This document shows, one piece after another, positions 6,443 to 16,011 of a stretch of DNA of 32,103 bases (positions are counted from its first letter, which is position 1; the number at the start of each line of letters is the position of its first letter). The notes under the pieces are model-generated. The model saw only the letters and a program-made list of their open reading frames with translations, ran no database searches and was not told the origin of the DNA. Source of the DNA: Veillonella sp. VA139. GTDB taxonomy: Bacteria; Bacillota; Negativicutes; Veillonellales; Veillonellaceae. The position numbers and the translations under genes were made by a program. Where the stretch lies: contig NZ_RQVL01000027.1 in the NCBI RefSeq assembly GCF_003992005.1, positions 1 through 32,103 on the forward strand. The letters run 5' to 3'.

Positions 6443-7618
6443 ATGAAATCATTTATTTACCATAATCCAACCAAAATAGTGTTTGGTAAAGACTGTGTGA
6501 AGGAATCATTAGCAACTGAATTAAGTCACTTTGGAACACGAGTGCTACTTACCTATGGTGGAGGTAGTATTAAAAAGAATGGCATTTATCATGTGGTAAA
6601 AGAAGCCTTACAACAAGCAGGTAAGGAAGTGTTTGAGTTAAGTGGTATTATGTCAAATCCACGGACTACGAAAGTACGTGAAGGTATTGCTTTATGCAAA
6701 GAACATAACATTGATTTTATTCTAGCCGTCGGTGGTGGTTCTGTTATTGATTGCACCAAATTCATTGCCGGAGGTGCTACGTTACCAACTACGGTTGATT
6801 TTTGGCAAACCTTCTTTTTAGACCATCAGCCAGTGACGGAGGCTGTGCCATTTGGTGTCGTGTTAACGATGGCCGCTACTGGCAGTGAAATGAATAACGG
6901 TGGTGTGATTACCGATTGGGAAACACAGAAAAAATTAAGTGGTTATGGACCGGCTTTGTTTCCACAATTTTCTATGTTAGATCCTACCTATACCTACACG
7001 TTGCCGAGAGAGCAAGTTGCCTATGGCATTGTAGATATGTTGTCCCATTTATTGGAACAATATGTGTCTACACCAGATGATGATAATGTGACAGATTCTG
7101 CCATTGAAGGAATCTTTAAAAATATCGTGCGCAATGGCCGGAAATCTATGGAACACTTAGAAGATTATGAAGCACGTTCTAATATTATGTGGGGTGCTAC
7201 CTTAGCTTTGAATCGTTCCTTAGGATTAGGCAAAGATCAAGACTGGATGACTCATGCCTTAGAGCATGCTCTATCAGCCTTTTATGATATTCCTCATGGG
7301 GCAGGATTGGCGATTATGCATCCAGCGTATTTGCGTTGGATATTACCTAACGCGACCGCACGGTTAATGCGTTTTGCTAAAGAAGTATGGGGCATTGAAC
7401 AAGGATCTATGAGTGATACAGAGTATGCATTAGCTGGTATCGAAGCCTTAGAAGCATATTTCAAAGAAATAGGAGCGCCATCTACACTAGAAGAAGTGGG
7501 GATTCCTAAAGAATCTTTGAAAGACATTGCCAATAGTTGCGTCCGCTATCCCACAGCATACAGTCATCTTACAGCTGCGGATGCCTTAGCAATCTATGAA
7601 AGTGTTTATAAAAAATAG
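6443..7618 (+). CDS. Iron-containing alcohol dehydrogenase (butanol dehydrogenase-like)
   Basis: A 391-residue group III alcohol dehydrogenase, NAD(P)H-dependent, probably reducing an aldehyde to an alcohol. Seen: the N-terminal FIYHNPTKIVFG, the nucleotide-binding AVGGGSVIDCTKFIA (95-109), and metal ligands in the spacing of E. coli YqhD: D198 and H202 (VDMLSH), H271 and H285 (TH...DIPHG). Closest by memory to BdhA/YugJ/YqhD-type enzymes. ATG at 6443 follows AAGGAG with a rather long gap of 10 nt. Last gene of the MOSC-moaA-galM operon; no clear terminator follows before the greA promoter at 7660. Substrate not determinable here. Confidence 0.9.
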   Translation: MKSFIYHNPTKIVFGKDCVKESLATELSHFGTRVLLTYGGGSIKKNGIYHVVKEALQQAGKEVFELSGIMSNPRTTKVREGIALCKEHNIDFILAVGGGSVIDCTKFIAGGATLPTTVDFWQTFFLDHQPVTEAVPFGVVLTMAATGSEMNNGGVITDWETQKKLSGYGPALFPQFSMLDPTYTYTLPREQVAYGIVDMLSHLLEQYVSTPDDDNVTDSAIEGIFKNIVRNGRKSMEHLEDYEARSNIMWGATLALNRSLGLGKDQDWMTHALEHALSAFYDIPHGAGLAIMHPAYLRWILPNATARLMRFAKEVWGIEQGSMSDTEYALAGIEALEAYFKEIGAPSTLEEVGIPKESLKDIANSCVRYPTAYSHLTAADALAIYESVYKK

Positions 7619-7659
7619 TGTAAACTTACATGTGTGTCCCAGTAGGATAGGCTTTCACA

Positions 7660-7688
7660 TTGACATTTATAAGAGAAGTCAGTATAAT
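7660..7688 (+). promoter_or_regulatory. Consensus promoter of greA-lysS
   Basis: TTGACA (7660-7665), a 17-nt spacer and TATAAT (7683-7688): a perfect sigma-70/SigA consensus, consistent with high constitutive expression. The leader is about 95 nt. Confidence 0.92.
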
Positions 7689-7791
7689 TATAGCTATTGT
7701 TAATAAGAAATTTAAGTAACTTTTTCATAAGGGAGGCAGTGTCATGTGGCACTGTTTTCTGTATATGAGGAATAGAAATGGAGAGACATAC

Positions 7792-8265
7792 ATGGCAGAG
7801 GTAAAAGAAACCTTACTTACAGCCGAAGGGTTGAAGAAGCTAGAAGAAGAATTAAATCATTATAAATCTGTACGTCGAATCGAAGTGGCAGAACGTATTA
7901 AAATTGCTATTTCCTATGGTGATATTTCAGAGAACTCTGAATATGATGATGCGAAAAACGAACAAGCTTTCATCGAAGGTCATATCATCGAGTTGGAAAA
8001 TAAAATTAATACCGCTAAAATCATTGATGAAAATGTAAAAGGTGATACAGTGACAGTAGGTAGTAAAGTAACTTTATTGGACGAAGAGTTTAATGAAGAA
8101 TTAGAATACACTATTGTAGGTTCTTCTGAAGCGGATCCTTTCAACAATCGTATTTCTAACGAATCCCCTGTGGGCGTTGCGATTTTAGGAAAAGCAAAAG
8201 GTGATAAAGTAGAAGTAAACACACCAGATGGTATGGTGAGTTTTAAAATATTAAGCATTCAATAA
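7792..8265 (+). CDS. greA: Transcription elongation factor GreA
   Basis: A 157-residue factor that enters the RNA polymerase secondary channel and stimulates cleavage of backtracked RNA. Seen: the N-terminal coiled coil ([20 protein letters not shown] onward), the acidic tip [16 protein letters not shown] carrying the metal-holding acidic residues, and the C-terminal FKBP-like domain with [17 protein letters not shown] at 7792 is chosen because GGAGA is 7 nt upstream and the protein then starts like other GreA proteins. The frame is open 16 codons further to an ATG at 7744, which also has a good GGGAGG 7 nt before it, so a longer form or a small regulatory initiation cannot be ruled out. Followed by lysS after 27 nt. 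Confidence 0.93.
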   Translation: MAEVKETLLTAEGLKKLEEELNHYKSVRRIEVAERIKIAISYGDISENSEYDDAKNEQAFIEGHIIELENKINTAKIIDENVKGDTVTVGSKVTLLDEEFNEELEYTIVGSSEADPFNNRISNESPVGVAILGKAKGDKVEVNTPDGMVSFKILSIQ

Positions 8266-8292
8266 GGGTAAAGAAGTATAAGGAGGCCCCTC

Positions 8293-9813
8293 ATGAGCGA
8301 AGAAAAACATGTGCCGGAACAATTGGATTTAAACGATCAAATGTTGGTACGCCGCGAAAAGTTGGCGCAATATGAAGAGGATAATATCTATCCATTTGGA
8401 CAACGATTTGTTGTTCAACATAAGGCACTCCAAATTAAGGATGAATTCCGTGATTTTGATGGTCAACCAGTTGTGATTGCTGGTCGATTGATGACAATTC
8501 GTTCTCATGGTAAAACAGCCTTCGCTAATTTGCGCGATTTATCTGGCGATATTCAAGTATACTTCCGTAAAGATGTGATGGGAGAAGAAGATTACAAATA
8601 TGTAAAAATGCTTGATATGGGCGATATTGTAGGTATCGAAGGTCATGTATTTAAAACACAAAAAGGCGAAATTACAGTGAAGGTCAACAAATTGACTTTA
8701 TTGTCTAAATCCCTTCGTCCATTACCAGAAAAATGGCATGGTTTGAAAGATACAGAGCTTCGCTATCGCCAACGCTATGTGGATTTAATCGTAAATCCAA
8801 GCGTTCGTGATACATTTGTAAAACGTACGAAAATCGTAGCAAAAATTAGAGAGTATTTAAACAGCAAGCAATTCATGGAAGTAGAAACTCCTATGATGCA
8901 TGCCATCCCAGGCGGTGCGGCAGCTCGCCCATTCATTACGCATCACAATGCCTTAGACATTGATATTTATATGCGTATTTCCCCTGAACTATACTTAAAA
9001 CGTTTGATCGTTGGTGGTTTAGAACGCGTATATGAAATTAACCGTTCTTTCCGTAATGAAGGGGTATCTATTCGTCACAATCCAGAATTTACTATGATGG
9101 AATCCTACCAAGCCTATGGTAACTTTGAAGATGCCATTGCTTTAACAGAAGGTGTGGTATCTTACTGTGCACAAGAAGTACTAGGTACAACAAAAATCAA
9201 TTACCAAGGCATGGACATCGATTTGACTCCACCATGGAATCGCATTACTATGCAAGAAGGTATTAAACAATACACTGGGGAAGATTTTGATGCTATTGAA
9301 ACATTGAGCGAAGCGCGTGCCATTGCAGATCGCTTAAATGTAGAATATGGTGAAGCCGATGGTATTGGTAAAATCATGAATTTGTGTTTTGAAGAATATG
9401 TAGAAGAAAACTTGATGCAACCAACTGTAGTATATGGACATCCAGTTGAAATTTCCCCGTTGGCAAAACAAAATCGTGAGAAACCATTGACTACAGAACG
9501 TTTTGAAATCTTTATTTATGGTCGTGAATTGGCCAATGGCTATTCCGAGTTAAATGACCCAATCGATCAAAAACAACGTTTTGAAAATCAATTGAAAGAA
9601 CGTGAAGCGGGTGATGATGAAGCGCACCGTATGGATGAAGACTTCGTCACAGCGTTGGAATACGGTTTGCCACCAACTGCAGGTTTGGGTATCGGTATCG
9701 ACCGTTTAGTGATGTTCTTAACGGACTCTGCATCTATTCGTGATGTATTGTTGTTCCCTCTTATGAAACCAGAAGCGGTGAAAGTAGAAGAGGAAGAAAC
9801 AGTAGAAGAATAA
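8293..9813 (+). CDS. lysS: Lysyl-tRNA synthetase, class II
   Basis: A 506-residue class II aminoacyl-tRNA synthetase charging tRNA-Lys. Seen: an N-terminal OB-fold anticodon-binding domain ([18 protein letters not shown]...DIQVYF, about residues 58-95), class II motif 1 around FMEVETPMM, motif 2 [20 protein letters not shown], and motif 3 [15 protein letters not shown]. The C-terminus ends in an acidic tail. Length is standard. ATG at 8293 has AGGAGG 6 nt before it. Cotranscribed with greA and closed by a terminator. Confidence 0.97.
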   Translation: MSEEKHVPEQLDLNDQMLVRREKLAQYEEDNIYPFGQRFVVQHKALQIKDEFRDFDGQPVVIAGRLMTIRSHGKTAFANLRDLSGDIQVYFRKDVMGEEDYKYVKMLDMGDIVGIEGHVFKTQKGEITVKVNKLTLLSKSLRPLPEKWHGLKDTELRYRQRYVDLIVNPSVRDTFVKRTKIVAKIREYLNSKQFMEVETPMMHAIPGGAAARPFITHHNALDIDIYMRISPELYLKRLIVGGLERVYEINRSFRNEGVSIRHNPEFTMMESYQAYGNFEDAIALTEGVVSYCAQEVLGTTKINYQGMDIDLTPPWNRITMQEGIKQYTGEDFDAIETLSEARAIADRLNVEYGEADGIGKIMNLCFEEYVEENLMQPTVVYGHPVEISPLAKQNREKPLTTERFEIFIYGRELANGYSELNDPIDQKQRFENQLKEREAGDDEAHRMDEDFVTALEYGLPPTAGLGIGIDRLVMFLTDSASIRDVLLFPLMKPEAVKVEEEETVEE

Positions 9814-9857
9814 TATATGCATGCGTAGGTCACAAGGTATTGTGAGGTGCGTAGATG

Positions 9858-9898
9858 AACAGCGACTAAACAGGCATGAGTTTGGTCGCTGTTTTGTT
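9858..9898 (+). terminator. Rho-independent terminator after lysS
   Basis: AACAGCGACTAAAC pairs with GTTTGGTCGCTGTT around an 8-nt loop, followed by TTGTTAT. Just upstream (9830-9845) is a smaller palindrome, TCACAA-GGTA-TTGTGA, of unknown meaning. Confidence 0.85.
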
Positions 9899-9977
9899 AT
9901 GCTTTCAGAGATGGAGAAGGGGTAAGGGGAAATTGCCCAAGTAAATGCCTATTAAGGTAGAAAAGTAATAGCAAATG

Positions 9978-9986
9978 TGCTAATAT
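9978..9986 (+). promoter_or_regulatory. Putative extended -10 promoter of serS
   Basis: TGCTAATAT (TGnTAATAT) lies 50 nt before the serS start. No convincing -35. No T-box motif is present in this leader. Confidence 0.45.
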
Positions 9987-10035
9987 TAAAGGTAGATTAA
10001 TTAAGTACTTAAATGAATTCTATGAGGTCATGATT

Positions 10036-11313
10036 ATGTTGGATTTAAAATTTGTCCGTGAGAATATTGAAACGGTACAAGAAAACTTAGATCGTCGTCA
10101 TACAACAGGCGACCTGACTAGCTTTGTGAAGTTCTACGATGAAAGACGTGCTATCATCCAAGAAGTAGAGCAATTAAAAGCAGTGCGTAATGCAGTAACG
10201 GCAGAAATCAGCCAATTAAAACGCAATAAAGAAAATGCAGATGATAAAATTGCAGAAATGCAACGTGTAGGCGATGAAATCGGTGCATTGGATACTAAAT
10301 TGCGTGAAGTGGAAACAGAATTACAACAAGTGGCTTTGATGTTACCTAACATGTGTGATGCTTCTGTACCAGTAGGGGCTGATGAAAACGAAAATATCGA
10401 ACAACACCGTTGGGGTACACCTCGTTCCTTTGACTTTGATGTAAAAGCCCATTGGGATTTAGGAGAATCCTTAGGAATTTTAGATTTTGAAAGAGCTGCT
10501 AAAGAAAGTGGTGCTCGTTTCACTATCTACAAAGGAATTGGCGCGCGATTAGAACGGGCATTGATTAACTTGATGTTAGACATGCATGGTAGTGCGGGCT
10601 ACACAGAAATGATGACGCCATACATCGTGAGTCGTGAAACATTGACGAATACAGGTCAGTTACCAAAATTTGCTGAAGATATGTACAAAGTGGAAGGAGA
10701 AAACTATTTCTTAATTCCAACGGCAGAAGTTACATTGACAAACTATCATGCCAATGAAATTTTAACAGCTGAGGAATTGCCTAAATATTACACAGCATTT
10801 ACAGCTTGTTTCCGTGCCGAAGCAGGTTCTGCTGGTCGTGATACACGTGGCTTAATCCGCCAACATCAATTTAATAAAGTAGAATTAGTGAAATTTGCAA
10901 AACCAGAAGAATCTTTTGCAGAATTAGAAACGTTAACAGCGCAAGCAGAAAGTATTTTACAAGCTTTAGAATTGCCACATCGTGTTATTACATTGTGCAC
11001 AGGTGATATGGGATTTGGTTCTGCTAAAACGTACGATATCGAAGTTTGGATGCCAAGCCAAGGTGTATATCGTGAAATTTCTTCTTGCTCGAACATGACG
11101 GATTTCCAAGCACGTCGTGGTAATATTAAATTCCGTCGTGAACAAAAAGGTAAACCAGAATTTGTACATACATTAAATGGATCTGGTTTAGCTGTAGGTC
11201 GTACAGTGGCTGCGATTTTGGAAAACAATCAAGAAGCAGATGGCTCTGTACGCATTCCAACAGCGCTTCAACCATATATGGGTGGTTTAACTCATATTCA
11301 TCCAGAGGCTTAG
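10036..11313 (+). CDS. serS: Seryl-tRNA synthetase
   Basis: A 425-residue class II synthetase charging tRNA-Ser (and tRNA-Sec where present). Seen: the long N-terminal helical arm (about residues 25-100, rich in K/E/Q) that grips the tRNA variable arm, motif 2 [21 protein letters not shown], and motif 3 [16 protein letters not shown]. Length is standard. ATG at 10036 is chosen because GAGGT is 7 nt upstream; an in-frame ATG at 10030 would leave only 1 nt of spacing. fsa follows after 13 nt, so serS heads a serS-fsa-glpX operon. Confidence 0.96.
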   Translation: MLDLKFVRENIETVQENLDRRHTTGDLTSFVKFYDERRAIIQEVEQLKAVRNAVTAEISQLKRNKENADDKIAEMQRVGDEIGALDTKLREVETELQQVALMLPNMCDASVPVGADENENIEQHRWGTPRSFDFDVKAHWDLGESLGILDFERAAKESGARFTIYKGIGARLERALINLMLDMHGSAGYTEMMTPYIVSRETLTNTGQLPKFAEDMYKVEGENYFLIPTAEVTLTNYHANEILTAEELPKYYTAFTACFRAEAGSAGRDTRGLIRQHQFNKVELVKFAKPEESFAELETLTAQAESILQALELPHRVITLCTGDMGFGSAKTYDIEVWMPSQGVYREISSCSNMTDFQARRGNIKFRREQKGKPEFVHTLNGSGLAVGRTVAAILENNQEADGSVRIPTALQPYMGGLTHIHPEA

Positions 11314-11326
11314 AAAGGAGTCCGCT

Positions 11327-11971
11327 ATGAAATTCTTCATTGATACAGCTAATTTTGATGACATTAAAGCAGCCTATGAAATGGGCTTTATTGCAGGGGT
11401 AACAACAAACCCGTCTTTAATCGTGAAAGAAAAACGTGACTTACACGAAGTGATTCAACAAATTGCTGATCTTGTAGAGGGACCAGTGAGTGCAGAGGTC
11501 ATTGCTACGACAGCACCAGAAATGGTGAAAGAAGCCCATGAATTAATTAAGCTGGGTGATAATGTAGTGATTAAAGTACCTATGACAGCAGAAGGCTTAA
11601 AAGCAGTATCTGTGCTTTCTAAAGAGGGAATTAAAACAAATGTAACACTAATTTTCTCTGCTAACCAAGCATTGTTGGCAGCCCGTGCAGGTGCTACCTA
11701 TGTAAGCCCTTTCGTTGGTCGAGTAGATGATATTTCTATGGACGGAATCCAATTAATCGAAGATATTGCTGAAATTTTTATGATTCATAATATTTCAACA
11801 GAAATCATTGCAGCCAGCGTTCGTACGCCTATGCATATGACACAATGTGCCAAAGCAGGTGCACATATTGCTACAGTACCGTTTAATGTATTACAACAAT
11901 CTTTAAAGCATCCATTAACAGATGCAGGATTAGCACGTTTTCTAGCGGACTGGGAAGCAGCCAATAAATAG
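11327..11971 (+). CDS. fsa: Transaldolase-like fructose-6-phosphate aldolase (FSA/TalC type)
   Basis: A 214-residue small transaldolase-family enzyme. Members either move a dihydroxyacetone unit between sugar phosphates (transaldolase) or cleave fructose 6-phosphate. Seen: MKFFIDTAN with the conserved D6, the TTNPSL motif (26-31), the Schiff-base lysine K83 in NVVIKVPMT, and [12 protein letters not shown]. Sequence alone does not separate transaldolase from FSA activity; the short form is common in Firmicutes and often replaces classical transaldolase. AAAGGAG precedes ATG at 11327. Lies between serS and glpX, and with glpX serves hexose/pentose phosphate synthesis. Confidence 0.92.
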   Translation: MKFFIDTANFDDIKAAYEMGFIAGVTTNPSLIVKEKRDLHEVIQQIADLVEGPVSAEVIATTAPEMVKEAHELIKLGDNVVIKVPMTAEGLKAVSVLSKEGIKTNVTLIFSANQALLAARAGATYVSPFVGRVDDISMDGIQLIEDIAEIFMIHNISTEIIAASVRTPMHMTQCAKAGAHIATVPFNVLQQSLKHPLTDAGLARFLADWEAANK

Positions 11972-11994
11972 TAGACACAAGTGGGAGGATCAAA

Positions 11995-12957
11995 ATGGAT
12001 CGCACATTAGCCTTAGAGTTTGTTCGTGTTACAGAAGCAGCGGCATTAAAAAGTGGTCGTTTATGTGGTCGTGGAGCCAAAGATGCAGCAGATCAATTAG
12101 CTGTTGATGGCATGCGACAAACCTTCGATACAGTGCCAATTTCTGGTACCGTTGTGATTGGAGAAGGTGAAATTGATGAAGCGCCAATGTTATATATTGG
12201 TGAACGTGTTGGGGCAGGCGGAGAAGAAGTAGATATCGCCGTAGACCCTATTGAAGGTACGAATTTAATTGCAAAAGGTCAAAATGGTGCTATTGCTGTA
12301 TTGGCTATTGCGCCTAAAGGCGGTTTATTACATGCTCCAGATATGTACATGGAAAAATTGTGCGTAGGACCACGTGCTAAAGGTGTTATCGACTTGAATG
12401 AGTCCATGACGGAAAACTTGCGCCGTGTAGCTGCAAAAATGGAACGTGCTATTGATGATTTAACAGTCGTTATGTTGGATCGTGAACGTCATCAAGGGTT
12501 AATGGATGAATGTCGTGCTGCCGGAGCTCGTATTCGTTTGATTACAGACGGTGATGTAAACCCAGCTATGGAATGTGGTTTAGAAGGCTCTGGTATTCAC
12601 ATGGTTGTAGGTACTGGTGGAGCTCCAGAAGGAGTGCTAGCTGCGGCTGCTTTAAAATGTACCGGTGGGGATATGCAAGCTCGTCTAAAACCTGCTACAG
12701 ATGAAGAAATTCGTCGCTGTCATGAAATGGGTATCACCGACTTGAACAAAGTATTGACCATTGATGATTTGGTAAGTGGTGATGATGTAATTTTCTCTGC
12801 CACAGCCATTACAGAAGGCAATGTATTATCTTCTATTAAATACTTCCCTGGTGGTGCTCGTACTCACTCCGTTGTGATGCGGTATAAAACAGGAACCGTT
12901 CGGTTTGTAGATACTATCCATCGATTGGATAAAAAACTTTCCATGAAAGTGAAATAA
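11995..12957 (+). CDS. glpX: Fructose-1,6-bisphosphatase class II (GlpX)
   Basis: A 320-residue phosphatase making fructose 6-phosphate from fructose 1,6-bisphosphate, the committed gluconeogenic step. Seen: metal and substrate residues at positions known for GlpX: D33, E57 (VVIGEGEIDEAPML) and D84/E87 (AVDPIEGTN), plus VGTGGAPEGVLAAAALKC and the C-terminal FPGGARTHSVV. Length is normal. GGGAGG precedes ATG at 11995; 23 nt after fsa, and a terminator follows. For a lactate-using anaerobe this step would supply sugar phosphates for cell wall and LPS. Confidence 0.95.
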   Translation: MDRTLALEFVRVTEAAALKSGRLCGRGAKDAADQLAVDGMRQTFDTVPISGTVVIGEGEIDEAPMLYIGERVGAGGEEVDIAVDPIEGTNLIAKGQNGAIAVLAIAPKGGLLHAPDMYMEKLCVGPRAKGVIDLNESMTENLRRVAAKMERAIDDLTVVMLDRERHQGLMDECRAAGARIRLITDGDVNPAMECGLEGSGIHMVVGTGGAPEGVLAAAALKCTGGDMQARLKPATDEEIRRCHEMGITDLNKVLTIDDLVSGDDVIFSATAITEGNVLSSIKYFPGGARTHSVVMRYKTGTVRFVDTIHRLDKKLSMKVK

Positions 12958-12978
12958 AATAGTATAGATTTATTTAGG

Positions 12979-13005
12979 AAAGACCGTCATAAGACGGTCT
13001 TTTTC
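12979..13005 (+). terminator. Rho-independent terminator after glpX
   Basis: A perfect 10-bp stem AAAGACCGTC/GACGGTCTTT with loop ATAA, then a T-run. Confidence 0.95.
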
Positions 13006-13034
13006 TTGCGTATAGAGGAAAGATTTAGTATACT
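13006..13034 (+). promoter_or_regulatory. Putative promoter of murA
   Basis: TTGCGT (13006-13011), a 17-nt spacer and TATACT (13029-13034). The ~90-nt leader contains the 13-nt inverted repeat ATCGTT-A-AACGAT at 13086-13098, about 30 nt before the start codon. Confidence 0.6.
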
Positions 13035-13127
13035 AGAGTATGAATGTTTGTCAGTCAAACCATGTTTGAAAGGTACTAGGATATCATCGTTAAACGATAA
13101 CTATAGATAAGATTAGGAGGAATTCAG

Positions 13128-14384
13128 TTGGAAAAGCTTATTATTCAAGGAGGTACGCCTTTACAAGGTCGTATTCGAGTAAGTAGTGCAAAGAATGCAG
13201 TACTACCTATTATTGCGGCGACTTTATTGGCGTCTACTCCAAGCACCCTGCTTGAAATTCCAGATTTGGAAGATGTTCATACGATTTGTGATGTCATTGC
13301 ATCCCTCGGTGTGAAAGTAACAAAAGATGGAGAGAATATTACCTTTGATGCTTCTACGATCTCTGCTGTGGAAGCACCTTATGATTTAGTGCGACGTATG
13401 CGAGCGTCCTTTTTGGTGATGGGACCTTTATTAGCGCGCAAAGGGGAAGCTCGTATTGCTTTACCAGGTGGTTGTGCGATTGGCAGTCGTCCTATTGATT
13501 TGCATTTGAAAGCTTTTGAAGCATTAGGTGCGACTATTACTATGGGGGAAGGTTTTGTAGAAGCAAAAGCTCCAGAAGGTTTAATAGGTAATTTAATTTA
13601 TTTAGATTTCCCAAGTGTAGGAGCTACTGAAAATGTAATTATGGCAGCCACCTTTGCAGAAGGGAAAACCATCATTGAAAATGCTGCAGAAGAACCAGAA
13701 ATTGTCGATTTAGCTACATTCTTAAATAGTATGGGAGCTAATATTCGCGGTGCTGGTACAGATGTGATTCGTATTGAAGGCGTGAAAGAATTGAAAGGTG
13801 CTGTGCATACAGTGATTCCAGACCGCATTGAAGCGGGTACCTATTTAATTGCGGCGGCTATGGCTGGTGGCGATGTATATGTAGAAAATGCCCTTTCAGA
13901 GCATTTAAAGCCAGTGGTAGCTAAATTAAAAGAAGCTGGTGTTACCGTTGAGGAAGATATTGATGGAATCCGTGTCATCAGTAATGGTCAATTGAAAGCA
14001 ACGTCTATCAAAACTTTGCCGTACCCTGGATTCCCTACAGATATGCAAGCTCAATTTATGGCGATGACGACGGTTGCAAAAGGTACAAGTACTGTGATGG
14101 AAACGGTCTTTGAAAATCGTTTCATGCATGTAGATGAATTAAAGAAAATGGGTGCTTCTATCGAGGTAGATGATCGTAAAGCCATTGTGACTGGCGTAGA
14201 ACACTTACTAGGCGCTGAAGTGGAAGCTACTGATTTGCGTTGTGGCGCTGCTTTAGTATGTGCAGGTCTAGCAGCCACTGGAGTGACTAAAGTCGGTCAA
14301 TTAGGTCATATCGATCGGGGCTATGATAATTTAGTGGCAAAATTAAAAGGAATAGGTGCTAACATTGTTCGGGTGGACGAGTAA
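13128..14384 (+). CDS. murA: UDP-N-acetylglucosamine 1-carboxyvinyltransferase MurA
   Basis: A 418-residue enzyme adding enolpyruvate from PEP to UDP-GlcNAc, the first committed step of peptidoglycan synthesis. Seen: the N-terminal SSAKNAVLP with K22, the loop [13 protein letters not shown] with the catalytic and fosfomycin-target cysteine C116, [12 protein letters not shown], and the later [12 protein letters not shown]. Length is normal. It starts with TTG at 13128 behind AGGAGG, since the protein then begins MEKLIIQGG as in relatives. Its last 29 nt overlap the longest form of the mreB-like gene, pointing to one transcript. Confidence 0.96.
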   Translation: MEKLIIQGGTPLQGRIRVSSAKNAVLPIIAATLLASTPSTLLEIPDLEDVHTICDVIASLGVKVTKDGENITFDASTISAVEAPYDLVRRMRASFLVMGPLLARKGEARIALPGGCAIGSRPIDLHLKAFEALGATITMGEGFVEAKAPEGLIGNLIYLDFPSVGATENVIMAATFAEGKTIIENAAEEPEIVDLATFLNSMGANIRGAGTDVIRIEGVKELKGAVHTVIPDRIEAGTYLIAAAMAGGDVYVENALSEHLKPVVAKLKEAGVTVEEDIDGIRVISNGQLKATSIKTLPYPGFPTDMQAQFMAMTTVAKGTSTVMETVFENRFMHVDELKKMGASIEVDDRKAIVTGVEHLLGAEVEATDLRCGAALVCAGLAATGVTKVGQLGHIDRGYDNLVAKLKGIGANIVRVDE

Positions 14385-15528
14385 GCAAAAAGAACCTCAA
14401 TCAAAAGAGGATAGACGGAAACAACGGCGGGTACGTAGAAAACCAATAGGAACGACTACAAAACAAACATCTTTTAAACGAGAAAGTCGTCCAGTATCAT
14501 TCCTTGAAAAAATGAGCCTCTTATGGACTACGGATATTGGCATCGACTTGGGGACTACCAATGTAGTGATGTATGTCAAAGGTCGTGGGATTGTCTTAGA
14601 TGAGCCAGGATTTGTGGCTTGCGATACAAAGACTAGAGAAGTGATTGCCATAGGTCATGAAGCACGAGCCATTTTAGGTAGAACCCCAGAGGGGATCGAA
14701 GTGATTCAGCCCTTAAAAGGGGGCGTCATTGCCGATTATGATACAACAGCGTATATGCTACGTCATTTTATTCGTCGTGTGGTACCTGTATCTGGGCTCA
14801 TTCGTTCTCGTATCATAGCTTGTGTGCCATCCAGTATTACACCAGTAGAAAAACGGGCTGTGTTAGAAGTGCTTTTACAAGCCGGGGCTCGCAAAATAGT
14901 ACTTATGGAAGAACCTTTGGCAGCTGCTATTGGAACTGGCTTAGATAAGGCAGACCAAGTGGGGGCTATGGTGGTCGATATCGGTGGTGGCACCACAGAT
15001 ATTGCTGTCATCTGTGATTCTGGTGTAGTAGTCAGTGAGAGTTTACGCATCGGTAGCGATACCTTTGATGATGCATTACTACAATATATGAAGCGAAAGA
15101 AAAAACTACTGATAGGTCCACTCACTGCGGAAGATTTAAAAATCGAAGTGGGTACTGTAGATCCAAGGTCTGGAGAGGAACGAGCTATCGTACGAGGTCG
15201 GCATAGTGTGACAGGCTTGCCACGAGCGGTAGAAATTACTTCAAAAGATATGAAGTTTGCCTTAGAAAGACCAGTGCAACATATCATTGAAGGGATCATT
15301 GGTATCTTAGAAAAAACACCGCCAGAGTTACTGGCGCAAATTAATGATCATGGTATTATTTTGACTGGTGGAGGCTCTTTACTTCGTGGCTTAGATCGTA
15401 TGATTACAGAAAAAACTGGTCGTCCTGCTTATGTGGTGGAGCATCCTAGATATTCTGTCATATTAGGTACAGGAAAGGCTTTATCAGAGTTGAATCAGTT
15501 GCGAGATACCTTAGAAGAATTGCGATAG
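14356..15528 (+). CDS. mreB: MreB/Mbl-like actin-family protein with basic N-terminal extension
   Basis: A bacterial actin of the MreB family, which organises cell wall synthesis along the inner membrane. Seen: phosphate-1 motif [15 protein letters not shown] (from residue 60), [11 protein letters not shown], the [11 protein letters not shown] segment, phosphate-2 motif [14 protein letters not shown], and adenosine motif [13 protein letters not shown]. The MreB core starts at about residue 53 (MSLLWTT). Before it lies an ~50-residue extension very rich in Lys/Arg. The longest frame starts with GTG at 14356 (390 residues); TTG at 14365 has an AGGTG 6 nt upstream and is also plausible. ATG at 14512 would give a normal 338-residue MreB but has no visible ribosome binding site, so I favour an extended form. 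Overlaps murA. MreB and its paralogue Mbl cannot be separated here. Confidence 0.85.
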   Translation: MLTLFGWTSKQKEPQSKEDRRKQRRVRRKPIGTTTKQTSFKRESRPVSFLEKMSLLWTTDIGIDLGTTNVVMYVKGRGIVLDEPGFVACDTKTREVIAIGHEARAILGRTPEGIEVIQPLKGGVIADYDTTAYMLRHFIRRVVPVSGLIRSRIIACVPSSITPVEKRAVLEVLLQAGARKIVLMEEPLAAAIGTGLDKADQVGAMVVDIGGGTTDIAVICDSGVVVSESLRIGSDTFDDALLQYMKRKKKLLIGPLTAEDLKIEVGTVDPRSGEERAIVRGRHSVTGLPRAVEITSKDMKFALERPVQHIIEGIIGILEKTPPELLAQINDHGIILTGGGSLLRGLDRMITEKTGRPAYVVEHPRYSVILGTGKALSELNQLRDTLEELR

Positions 15529-15624
15529 TATATGCTTGTATTCATGGTTCTTTCATATAGGGGGTATATACTATAGCAAGTGAAAGTGACAGCGTGCAAA
15601 GGGCATTGTTTTACTAGGGATTCA

Positions 15625-15654
15625 TTGTTCGGACTCTTGAAAATATGATATACT
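15625..15654 (+). promoter_or_regulatory. Promoter of the secreted lipoyl-like protein gene
   Basis: TTGTTC (15625-15630), an 18-nt spacer and an extended -10 TGATATACT (15646-15654). Upstream, 15550-15586 holds an imperfect hairpin (CTTTCA-TATAG...CTATA...TGAAAG) with no T-run; I see no clear terminator after mreB. Confidence 0.6.
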
Positions 15655-15688
15655 ATACATGGAAGAAAAATGTAGGAGGTGTATATAT

Positions 15689-15979
15689 ATGAAAAAAGTT
15701 TTTCTATATAGTTTTGGGGTATTGTTAGCAGCATTATTTGTGACAGCTACGGCAGAAGCTGCACCAGTAAATCATGAAACAGTGTTATCTGGTGAAGTAG
15801 TGTCTGTAGTCAGTGTAGGAACTTCTGTGAAAGAAGGAGATCCTTTACTTACAGTGCAAACATTAGGGGGACCTATGGTGGCATCCCGAGCTACAGTGAA
15901 TGGCGTGGTGCAAGCGGTTTCTGTGGAACCAGGTGCCTCAGTGGAACGTGGTCAAATTATAACGGTGATAAATAATTAA
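15689..15979 (+). CDS. Small exported protein with a lipoyl/biotinyl-like (barrel-sandwich) domain
   Basis: A 96-residue protein. Residues 1-24 are a signal peptide (MKKVFLYSFGVLLAALFV, AEA cleavage). Residues about 31-96 look like one barrel-sandwich hybrid domain: two similar halves, VSVVSVGTSVKEGDPLLTVQT and VVQAVSVEPGASVERGQIITVI, joined by a segment where biotinyl domains carry the modified lysine. Here that segment reads GGPMVASRATVNG and has no lysine, so attachment of biotin or lipoate is unlikely. Such domains without lysine occur in HlyD-type periplasmic adaptors. ATG at 15689 is chosen because AGGAGGT is 8 nt upstream and the signal peptide starts there. The S55-peptidase-like gene follows after 32 nt. 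Function unknown; a periplasmic adaptor or binding module is an inference. Confidence 0.78.
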   Translation: MKKVFLYSFGVLLAALFVTATAEAAPVNHETVLSGEVVSVVSVGTSVKEGDPLLTVQTLGGPMVASRATVNGVVQAVSVEPGASVERGQIITVINN

Positions 15980-16011
15980 TCATTAATAATCAATAAGAAG
16001 AGGCGATATAG

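Noticed and set aside
9830-9845. Palindrome TCACAA-GGTA-TTGTGA as an operator
   Set aside because: It lies between the lysS stop and its terminator, with no promoter next to it; too short to call without comparative data.
14763-15299. 178-codon minus-strand frame inside the mreB-like gene
   Set aside because: It is wholly antisense to a gene with clear actin-family motifs; Ser/Thr/Pro-rich translation is typical of an antisense shadow.
15550-15586. Hairpin after mreB as a terminator
   Set aside because: The stem is interrupted and there is no T-run; transcription may read through toward the lipoyl-like gene.
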